NCBI GenBank assembly: GCA_964485815.1
Contig: CAZAJX010000059.1
Location: 1-6,543 of the forward strand
Direction: 5' to 3'
DNA from: SFLA01 sp964485815
Lineage (GTDB): Bacteria > Bacillota > Clostridia > Oscillospirales > CAG-382
Length of the DNA: 6,543 bases
Below are positions 1 through 4,485 of this stretch, piece after piece. How positions within the stretch are numbered: position 1 is the first letter of the stretch; each line of letters starts with the position of its first letter. The notes under the pieces are model-generated. The model saw only the letters and a program-made list of their open reading frames with translations, was not told where the DNA came from and did no database searches. A program made the translations under genes and the position numbers.

Positions 1-89
1 CAGGTACCCATAAGCTCGTCGCTTCCGCAGGAAGCCAAAAGGACAAGAAGACACGTCACGACTAAAACAAGTGCCAATACTTTTTTCAT
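1..89 (-). CDS. Small lipoprotein, 5' fragment (runs off the left edge)
   Basis: Only the first 29 codons are present. The protein starts MKKVLALVLV, continues through a hydrophobic stretch and reaches a lipobox, Leu-Ala-Ser-Cys, with the lipidated Cys at residue 21. The mature part begins GSDELMGTW. This is a textbook type II signal peptide, so the product should be exported and lipid-anchored on the outer face of the membrane. The start is fixed by a GGAGG site four bases upstream, which overlaps the end of the preceding gene; only ten bases separate that gene's stop from this ATG, so translation is probably coupled. The Cys position and the GTW motif after it match the upstream neighbour, so the two look like tandem paralogues. 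In such lipoproteins GTW often opens a lipocalin-like beta-barrel, but the domain itself lies outside the window. Confidence 0.85.
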   Translation of the reverse strand, partial: MKKVLALVLVVTCLLVLLASCGSDELMGT

Positions 90-99
90 AATTCCTCCG

Positions 100-438
100 T
101 TATTTCTTTCTTGTAAATACAGCCTGCTCGCCGTTGTCAAGTATGGTAAGAGCGCCGTCCCCCACGCTGAACTCCACAGCATCGAAAAGCTTGTAGGCGG
201 TTTCCGACTGCACTATTTCCACGGTGAGGTATTTGTCCTCGGCAACGGTCCACCTTGCATCTACCTCAGCGTTATCTATAGACACGCTACCCGTGCCGTC
301 CTCGTTAAAAACAAATGTCGCTTTAAGTCCGTTGGACTCACCCTCCCAAGTGCCGATAATACTGTCGTCAGCACCGCAGTACACAAGAAAAGACAAAAGA
401 AAAAGCGCCTCAACGATAAGCAATACTGTTCTTTTCAT
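100..438 (-). CDS. Small lipocalin-like lipoprotein, function unknown
   Basis: The 112-residue product has an N-terminal Lys-Arg, a hydrophobic segment (residues 4-20) and Cys21 followed by GADDS, the layout of a lipoprotein signal. The lipobox is Leu-Val-Tyr-Cys; Tyr at position -1 is atypical (Gly, Ala or Ser is usual), so lipidation is probable but not certain. The mature part is short and beta-rich: IIGTWEG (27-33), an FNEDGTG turn (44-50), RWTV (62-65), then alternating strands to a basic C terminus (RKK). A GTW opening, an F-x-x-DGTG turn and an internal W-x-V are typical of small Bacillota lipocalin-like lipoproteins, and I infer that fold. The ligand is unknown. GGAGGTGA four bases before the ATG sets the start, and a good promoter lies just upstream. 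The next gene follows after ten bases and shares the Cys21/GTW plan. Confidence 0.85.
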   Translation of the reverse strand: MKRTVLLIVEALFLLSFLVYCGADDSIIGTWEGESNGLKATFVFNEDGTGSVSIDNAEVDARWTVAEDKYLTVEIVQSETAYKLFDAVEFSVGDGALTILDNGEQAVFTRKK

Positions 439-465
439 CGTTCACCTCCGAAATTTTATATGTAA

Positions 466-494
466 ATTATAAAACCCACCGTCCTGTATGTCAC
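466..494 (-). promoter_or_regulatory. Sigma-A-type promoter for the lipoprotein pair
   Basis: On the minus strand, GTGACA (489-494, five of six matches to TTGACA) is followed after 17 bases by a perfect TATAAT (466-471). Transcription would start near 459, giving a leader of about 20 bases that contains the GGAGGTGA site of the 112-residue lipoprotein. Confidence 0.8.
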
Positions 495-553
495 CAAGAG
501 AGTGGGTGAATTAATTTGTAGCCGGCGGTCAATACTAAAAAAAGAAGCTAAGG

Positions 554-594
554 AATAAAATAAAGAAAGTCCTAAAGGCTTAATACCTTTAAGG
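554..594 (-). terminator. Probable intrinsic terminator downstream of the broken four-helix gene
   Basis: On the minus strand CCTTAAAGG (586-594) pairs with CCTTTAGG (571-578) across a 7-base loop, leaving one bulged A. A T-rich run (554-570, interrupted by A and C) follows. It lies 66 bases past the frame's final stop at 660 and directly follows the tRNA-Glu 3'-end copy at 596-610, so it could be the original terminator of a tRNA gene. The stem is short and the T-tract imperfect. Confidence 0.5.
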
Positions 595-595
595 C

Positions 596-610
596 TTTTG
601 GTGACCCGTA
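596..610 (-). repeat. 15-bp copy of the tRNA-Glu 3' end (att-like direct repeat, left)
   Basis: TTTTGGTGACCCGTA here is identical to 1202-1216. That segment is the 3' acceptor strand, discriminator and CCA of tRNA-Glu plus three flanking A residues on the minus strand. No tRNA body precedes this copy: there is no T-arm or anticodon arm at 611-680. As in the real tRNA, a hairpin follows immediately. This is the pattern left by integration into, or duplication of, a tRNA 3' end. Confidence 0.8.
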
Positions 611-659
611 TTATTCAAAAAAAGCTTTTGCAAAAAAATTGAACCTGTCCGTATATCAT

Positions 660-1004
660 TTATTGTTTCCTTTTTGCGGTGTTAAGTGAGGCGATTAAGA
701 TTTTCTTGATTTCAATGCACTGATCAAGTATAGCCTTGTCATCATAAAATCCACTTTCTATTAATAATTAGAGCCAATATTCGCTTTCGCCGCACTCTTT
801 TAAGGCAATTTGCAATTTTGCGATAAAATCGGCTTTACCGTGTCCGTAAAAGGCTTCTCTGATATTTGCACCGATGCTTGTTCCGCTTCGTATAAGTTGA
901 TTTGTCAATACACTTTCTCTTTTTTGTGATTTTATGTTGTTACAAACCTTAATTATTTCAAGAGCAAATTTTTTTGATTTTGTTAGTAAAGGACTGTCAA
1001 TCAT
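660..1004 (-). pseudogene. Four-helix-bundle protein (23S rRNA intervening-sequence-protein family) with an in-frame TAA
   Basis: From ATG at 1004 the frame encodes MIDSPLLTKSKKFALEII, then QLIRSGTSIGANIREA (36-51), KADFIAKLQIALKEC (57-71) and EYWL. These are hallmark segments of the 23S rRNA IVP/four-helix-bundle family. A TAA at 768-770 interrupts after residue 78. The same frame then stays open for 35 more codons (660-767) with the expected family C terminus: LLIESGFYDDKA, IEIKKILIASL and a basic tail, ending at TAA 660-662. Family members usually read YWLELL here, so one Glu codon (GAA) changed to TAA explains everything. Full length would be about 114 residues, normal for the family. The start is chosen from the family-like M-x-x-SPL opening and a GGGG site five bases upstream. 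Read-through or a base error cannot be excluded. The molecular role of the family is unclear. The region is far more A+T-rich than the flanking genes (about 26% G+C over 901-1020, hand count). Confidence 0.85.
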
Positions 1005-1023
1005 ATATTTACCCCGTAAATTC

Positions 1024-1052
1024 ATTGTACCATACTCTATTTTAAAATACAA
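1024..1052 (-). promoter_or_regulatory. Possible promoter for the four-helix-bundle gene
   Basis: TTGTAT (1047-1052) and TACAAT (1024-1029) are spaced 17 bases apart on the minus strand. The -10 box is good (five of six) and the -35 box weak (three of six). The leader to the ATG at 1004 would be only about a dozen bases but would include the GGGG ribosome site. The DNA is A+T-rich, so chance matches are likely. Confidence 0.35.
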
Positions 1053-1101
1053 AAGGAATGCTTTTTCGTAGAAAAAACCACCTTTCATCTTCCTTATTCA
1101 C

Positions 1102-1168
1102 TATTACCTCTTACTTTCAAAAAACCTCAAGGACGGGTTAGTGAAAAGTGAAGAGTGAAAAGGTAATA
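1102..1168. repeat. Imperfect inverted repeat with GTGAA-type tandem motif
   Basis: TATTACCT (1102-1109) and AGGTAATA (1161-1168) form a perfect 8-bp inverted pair. Between them lies a run of GTGAAAAGTGAAGAGTGAAA (1141-1160), built from near-repeats of GTGAA. The composition resembles the short low-complexity repeats at 3900 and 6214 but the sequence differs. There is no coding potential. It lies between the tRNA-Glu terminator and the broken four-helix gene. Confidence 0.45.
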
Positions 1169-1171
1169 AGT

Positions 1172-1205
1172 AAAAAATCTCAAGAACCAAGTCCTTGAGA
1201 TTTTT
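1172..1205 (-). terminator. Intrinsic terminator of tRNA-Glu
   Basis: On the minus strand AAAAATCTCAAG (1194-1205) pairs perfectly with CTTGAGATTTTT (1173-1184), a 12-bp stem with a 9-base loop, ending in a six-T run. It begins at the last base of the encoded CCA, so the tRNA precursor would have almost no spacer before the hairpin. Confidence 0.85.
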
Positions 1206-1216
1206 GGTGACCCGTA
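1202..1216 (-). repeat. 15-bp tRNA-Glu 3' end (att-like direct repeat, right)
   Basis: This is the in-tRNA copy of TTTTGGTGACCCGTA, matching 596-610 exactly. The two copies lie 606 bases apart in the same orientation and bracket the A+T-rich island with the broken four-helix-bundle gene. No recombinase gene lies between them. Confidence 0.8.
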
Positions 1217-1279
1217 GGGGAGTCGAACCCCTGCCTTCGCCGTGAGAGGGCGACGTCTTGACCACTTGACTAACAGGCC
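1205..1279 (-). tRNA. tRNA-Glu (anticodon CTC), CCA encoded
   Basis: The 75-nt minus-strand sequence folds as a complete cloverleaf. The acceptor GGCCTGT pairs with ACGGGTC (two G-U pairs) and the D-stem is GTC/GAC. The anticodon stem TCGCC/GGCGA holds the loop CTCTCAC, placing CTC at positions 34-36. The T-arm is AGGGG/CCCCT around TTCGACT. Discriminator A73 and an encoded CCA follow. CTC reads GAG codons, so this is a Glu isoacceptor that supplements a TTC tRNA presumably encoded elsewhere. A consensus promoter precedes it and a strong terminator follows, so it is a single-gene unit. Its 3' end is duplicated at 596-610. Confidence 0.97.
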
Positions 1280-1295
1280 TCGCAAAGGTTATATT
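1266..1295 (+). promoter_or_regulatory. Possible promoter for the AI-2E-type gene, overlapping the tRNA 5' end
   Basis: TTGACT (1266-1271, five of six) and TATATT (1290-1295, five of six) are 18 bases apart on the plus strand, about 60 bases ahead of the ATG at 1353. The -35 box lies inside the tRNA gene, whose sequence is fixed by tRNA function, so the match could be chance. The -10 box almost coincides with the -10 of the divergent tRNA promoter. Confidence 0.4.
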
Positions 1296-1319
1296 ACCAC
1301 ACGGCGCGAAGATTGTCAA
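1291..1319 (-). promoter_or_regulatory. Promoter of tRNA-Glu, extended -10
   Basis: A perfect TTGACA (1314-1319) is followed after 17 bases by TAATAT (1291-1296) on the minus strand, preceded by TGG, which gives an extended -10 element. The first tRNA base (1279) is 12 bases past the -10 box, so the precursor has only a very short leader. Confidence 0.8.
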
Positions 1320-1352
1320 TAGTTTTTTTAGTTATGCAAAGGAGGATTTTTT

Positions 1353-2495
1353 ATGCTTCCAAAAGAACCGTGGAAGAAAACGCTGGTTATTGCCGCATAC
1401 GTGCTTATAGGCGCGGCGCTTGCCTTCGTTTTTGTGAAATATCTGGCTTGGGCGCTTATGCCTTTCATTCTCGGTTACGTGCTTGCCGTGCTTTTGCATC
1501 CACTGGTTAACTTGGTCTGCAAAAAAACCAAGATCCCCCGCATATTAACGGTAATTTGCACGGTTGTGATCACCGTGGGCGTGGTGGGAGTGCTGTTGTA
1601 TCTCGTAGTTCACCGCGTATATAACGAGATCACCTCTCTGTACCAGACCGTGAGCGCCATTCTCACGGAAATGAAAAATAATCCCGATTACGCCGTGGAG
1701 ATCATAGACACCATCAACGGCTACGTTCCCTTCGTGGATTTCCGCGAACAGCTTATGGAGATATGGGAGAATATCGATACCTACGTTACCTCCCTTGCCA
1801 CAACTCTCGTAACCGACCTTAACGGCGTTATCATTCCCGCCATAAACGCCATCATGAACACCGTACCCCCCGTGCTTGTGGGTACCATAATTACCATAGT
1901 TGCTTTCTATTATTTCCTCGCCCAGTATCACAGCATAAACAATGCGGTGATAAGCGTGTTCCCCAAGGTTGTGGGCGAGCATCTGGTTGCTATAAAAAGA
2001 CAGCTTGTAAGCGCAGTCTGGAGATTTATAAAGGCTTACGGCGTCATAATGATGATAACCTTTATGGAAGCCTTTGTGGGATACACCGTTCTGGGCGTAA
2101 AGTACGCCTTTTTGATGGCTGTTTTCACCGCCGTGGTTGATATTATGCCTATTCTGGGCACCGGCGCAGTTGTTATTCCCTGGGGCGTTTTCGAGATCAT
2201 CCGCGGAAATTACTTTATCGGTATAGGGCTTTTGGTGCTTTACGCCATCATCACCGTGGTACGCCAGTTTTTGGAGCCCAAGATCGTGGGCAAAAGCGTG
2301 GGATTACATCCTCTGCTGGCTCTCGTATCTATGTACGTGGGACTCAAGCTGTTCGGCGTTGCAGGTCTTTTCGGATTCCCCATAGCATTGGTTATTTACA
2401 ACAGATTAAGCAAAGAGGGATTTTTTAAGTTCAAATCCCATTCTCCCGCTCCCGCCCGGGAGCATTCCGAAACGGAAAAGACGGACAACCTTTGA
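1353..2495 (+). CDS. AI-2E family / YtvI-like polytopic membrane protein
   Basis: The 380-residue protein has hydrophobic segments at about 11-50 (two helices), 63-86, 171-191, 226-248, 250-280, 286-304 and 318-350. A long hydrophilic stretch (about 87-165) lies between the first and second helix groups, as in the AI-2E transporter family (PF01594). Family landmarks are visible: DIMPILGTGAVVIPWG (263-278), FLEPKIVGKSVGLHPL (306-321) and a Gly-rich LKLFGVAGLFGFP (331-343). Length and layout match the sporulation membrane protein YtvI and related Clostridia proteins. Members have been linked to autoinducer-2 export, Na+/H+ exchange or sporulation, so the substrate here is unknown. The start follows AAAGGAGG with good spacing. 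The charged tail (352-380) is cytoplasmic by inference. The next gene begins 39 bases downstream on the same strand with no terminator between, so they are probably co-transcribed. Confidence 0.88.
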   Translation: MLPKEPWKKTLVIAAYVLIGAALAFVFVKYLAWALMPFILGYVLAVLLHPLVNLVCKKTKIPRILTVICTVVITVGVVGVLLYLVVHRVYNEITSLYQTVSAILTEMKNNPDYAVEIIDTINGYVPFVDFREQLMEIWENIDTYVTSLATTLVTDLNGVIIPAINAIMNTVPPVLVGTIITIVAFYYFLAQYHSINNAVISVFPKVVGEHLVAIKRQLVSAVWRFIKAYGVIMMITFMEAFVGYTVLGVKYAFLMAVFTAVVDIMPILGTGAVVIPWGVFEIIRGNYFIGIGLLVLYAIITVVRQFLEPKIVGKSVGLHPLLALVSMYVGLKLFGVAGLFGFPIALVIYNRLSKEGFFKFKSHSPAPAREHSETEKTDNL

Positions 2496-2534
2496 TTGCC
2501 CGCGAAAATATATAATTTCAAAGGAGAAGAAACT

Positions 2535-3857
2535 ATGAAAAAGTTAATTTCCGTTACTCTGGTACTGATGATGGTTTTCACAAGCGTGTTCGTTATCAGC
2601 ACCTCCGCCGCAGAGGCTGACGATATCGTTCACTCTCTGCTTCCCGCCGCCGACGATTCCAACGGCAAGGTTACCGTTAACAACTGTGAGTACACCTGCA
2701 ATGCAGACGGCTCCGTTACCTTTACCGTTACCGGCGCAGGCGCAAGCGTTAATATCGTTTACGTAGAAGGCGCTACCGTTTGGGCAGGCGATGCGTTCAA
2801 CGCAAAGGAAGGCGCATATTTTGTAGTTGACTACGGCTCTGCGGACGGCGCAACTCTCGGTCAGTCCACCCAGGCTCACTACACCCGTAAGGATAAAGAA
2901 GCCAACGGCACCGTAGCAGACCTCTGGCTCACCTCTATGGAGGGCGCAGATTACGCCCAGTACCAGAAGGCAAAGGGTGACGGATACGTTATCTGGGATA
3001 TCGGTACTTACATTTCCTCCAGCGATTCCAAGGTGTTTGATGACGGTATGCACCGCTTTACCTCTCTTGAACTTTACATAGAAGGCCCCGTTGGCTCTTC
3101 CGTTACCGTATACCGCTTCTACGTTGGTACCGCAGACGCAGTTGAAGGCATCGGCTCCGTTCGTCCCGAAGCAAAGGAACCCGAAGAATCCGATGAAAGC
3201 GAACCCCCCGCTATCGCGGTTGAGATCCCCGAAGGCGCAGTAAATCTTGGCAAGGTTCCCGTTAACACCAGCATCGTTGCAGGCTCTACCACTGTTGTGT
3301 CCGATCCTTCCATTATGCACAACTATAACGTTAAGTGGACCTCCTGCGCTCTGCTCAGACCCACCGAAACCGAAGGCGAGTACTCCGTAGTGGCAGTTCA
3401 GTGGCTCAACGGCGACGATTCCTTCCTCTTTGCAGATGCACAGGACGGCGATATCGTTCTTTCCGTTCACGGCGATGAAACCGTTGCAGGCTCTCAGGAT
3501 AACAGAAACGCTCTTGATACCCTCGTTGCAGGCGATATCGTTACCGTTATCGGTTATGATTTCGAAATGCTCACCGCAGCAGACGATGCAGTAGTATTCT
3601 TCGTTCCCAACACCGGCAGCGAACAGCCCGATGATTCCTCCGAACCCGCAGACGAATCTACTCCCGCAGACGAATCTGCTCCCGCAGCAGACGATAAGTC
3701 CGATGCTGACACTTCCGCTCCCGCAACCAATAATTCCGACGACGCTTCCGATAAGGAAGAAGGCGGCAACACCGGTCTTATTATCGGCATCGTTGCAGCT
3801 GTGGTTGTTATTGCAGCAATAGTTGTAGTAGTGATTGTTGTTAAAAAGAAAAAATAA
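2535..3857 (+). CDS. Secreted, C-terminally membrane-anchored surface protein, unknown function
   Basis: The 440-residue product starts MKKLISVTLV with a Sec signal peptide ending near TSA-AEA (about residue 25). Two beta-rich domains follow: about 45-200 (Gly/Thr/Val-rich, many aromatics, e.g. YVIWDIGTYI at 151-160) and about 233-358 (VNLGKVPVNTSIV onward). An acidic linker (206-226) separates them, and a Pro/Ala/Ser/Asp-rich stalk (359-413) follows. A single membrane helix (414-436) ending in KKKK acts as a stop-transfer anchor. There is no LPXTG motif. The two domains look like beta-sandwiches of the kind used for carbohydrate or ligand binding, but I recognise no specific family. The ATG at 2535 is preferred over an upstream in-frame TTG because AAAGGAG sits just before it and the signal peptide starts there. 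Codon use is strongly restricted (GTT, ACC, GCA, TCC dominate), unlike its neighbours, which suggests high expression. A strong terminator follows. Confidence 0.88.
   Translation: MKKLISVTLVLMMVFTSVFVISTSAAEADDIVHSLLPAADDSNGKVTVNNCEYTCNADGSVTFTVTGAGASVNIVYVEGATVWAGDAFNAKEGAYFVVDYGSADGATLGQSTQAHYTRKDKEANGTVADLWLTSMEGADYAQYQKAKGDGYVIWDIGTYISSSDSKVFDDGMHRFTSLELYIEGPVGSSVTVYRFYVGTADAVEGIGSVRPEAKEPEESDESEPPAIAVEIPEGAVNLGKVPVNTSIVAGSTTVVSDPSIMHNYNVKWTSCALLRPTETEGEYSVVAVQWLNGDDSFLFADAQDGDIVLSVHGDETVAGSQDNRNALDTLVAGDIVTVIGYDFEMLTAADDAVVFFVPNTGSEQPDDSSEPADESTPADESAPAADDKSDADTSAPATNNSDDASDKEEGGNTGLIIGIVAAVVVIAAIVVVVIVVKKKK
3645..3680 (+). repeat. 18-bp tandem repeat in the stalk of the surface protein
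   Basis: CCCGCAGACGAATCT occurs at 3645-3659 and 3663-3677, giving two 18-bp units (Pro-Ala-Asp-Glu-Ser-Thr/Ala) that differ at one base, followed by a partial third unit. It encodes the stalk motif PADESTPADESAPA. Repeats of this size can expand or contract and change stalk length. Confidence 0.85.
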
Positions 3858-3867
3858 CTAATAACAT

Positions 3868-3896
3868 AAAAAGCTCCGAGTAATCGGAGCTTTTTT
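3868..3896 (+). terminator. Strong intrinsic terminator, usable in both directions
   Basis: AGCTCCGA (3872-3879) and TCGGAGCT (3884-3891) form a perfect 8-bp stem with loop GTAA. Five A residues precede it and six T residues (3891-3896) end it. It ends the surface-protein transcript 11 bases past the stop. The flanking A and T runs mean that it could also stop transcripts coming leftward from the convergent gene. Confidence 0.92.
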
Positions 3897-3899
3897 AAT

Positions 3900-4021
3900 G
3901 ATGAATGAGGAATGATGAATGATGAATGATGGTTGATTTTTGTTCACAGAACAAAAATCTTCCGAAATTCCTCATTTAGCGATGCGAAGCGTCGCGTCGC
4001 ATTCCTCATTTCTCATTCATC
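3900..4021. mobile_element. 122-bp MITE-like element with terminal inverted repeats
   Basis: The ends form 21-bp inverted repeats (3900-3920 and 4001-4021) that match at 19 of 21 positions; both begin GATGAATGAG. Inside are a perfect 11-bp hairpin (arms 3935-3945 and 3949-3959, GATTTTTGTTC) and a second hairpin (GCGATGC 3979-3985 with GCGTCGC 3989-3995, one G-T pair). ATTCCTCATTT occurs twice (3966-3976, 4001-4011). There is no transposase or open frame, so any movement would need help in trans. The right end overlaps the stop and last codon of the minus-strand gene at 4017. A related half-copy lies at 6214-6272. A bacterial REP-like palindrome is the alternative reading. Confidence 0.7.
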
Positions 4022-4436
4022 TTTTTCTTGCAGCTTTTCTAATAACATCAGCTTTCGTCTGCTTTCTGCCAAGCGCAACGTACCCTCCACCGAGGGGAGT
4101 AATCGCCGCAATAACAGGCGGCAGTACACGGGCGAGCACGCCCTCGCTTTCGGGCAAAAACACGCTTACCGCCGCAAGAATTATAAGGGTGGTCACCGCG
4201 GCATAGACCGCACTTATGAGCGCACCGCCCAACTTTACGGATAAAAACCCGCCTATACATCCGCTTATCCCCATAGCGATACACGCCGCCGCAACTGTAT
4301 ATGAGGCGGGATCCTCCATACCGATACACACCGCCGCAATTATAAGCATAGCGATAACGCCTATAATAAGTATGGCTCCGCCGCCGATCATTCCCCCCAG
4401 CAGGGGATTAAAAAGATTTCCTCTTTCTTTTTTCAT
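4017..4436 (-). CDS. Small four-helix membrane protein, TIGR04086/DUF3792-like
   Basis: The 139-residue protein has four predicted membrane helices at about 12-39, 46-68, 72-94 and 102-122, rich in Gly and Ala (LLGGMIGGGAILIIG; GISGCIGGFLSVKLGGALISA). The C-terminal tail is strongly basic (GRKQTKADVIRKAARKR). This size and helix pattern resemble the TIGR04086 family of Clostridia membrane proteins, whose function is unknown; the assignment is from memory of the layout. There are two candidate starts. The ATG at 4448 directly abuts its GGAG site, while the ATG at 4436 lies 12 bases past the same site; neither spacing is ideal. I chose 4436 because spacing zero is not workable and MKKERGN is a normal N terminus. 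It lies 49 bases after the P-loop gene on the same strand and probably shares its transcript. Its stop codon lies inside the terminal repeat of the adjacent element. Confidence 0.75.
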   Translation of the reverse strand: MKKERGNLFNPLLGGMIGGGAILIIGVIAMLIIAAVCIGMEDPASYTVAAACIAMGISGCIGGFLSVKLGGALISAVYAAVTTLIILAAVSVFLPESEGVLARVLPPVIAAITPLGGGYVALGRKQTKADVIRKAARKR

Positions 4437-4485
4437 TTTAAAGCACATCTCCTTTTTTTAAAAAGATATGCTTTGTAAATATATA

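Noticed and set aside
1005..1088. Longer N terminus for the four-helix-bundle gene, starting at 1088
   Set aside because: The added residues do not fit the family. The GGGG site and the M-x-x-SPL opening point to 1004, and a possible promoter lies within the added segment.
1545..1982. Minus-strand frame (145 codons) inside the AI-2E-type gene, rich in Gly, His and Tyr
   Set aside because: It lies wholly opposite a well-supported gene. Its composition reflects the reverse complement of hydrophobic codons, and no start signal is seen.
2496..2534. TTG start giving a longer surface protein
   Set aside because: It abuts the previous stop, lacks a ribosome site of its own and would place 13 polar residues before a clean signal peptide. 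AAAGGAG precedes the ATG at 2535.
2544..3470. Long minus-strand open frame (308 codons) opposite the surface-protein gene
   Set aside because: It is a shadow of the strongly biased codon use of the plus-strand gene. The product is Cys/Gly/Asn-rich with no domain pattern, and no ribosome site precedes it.
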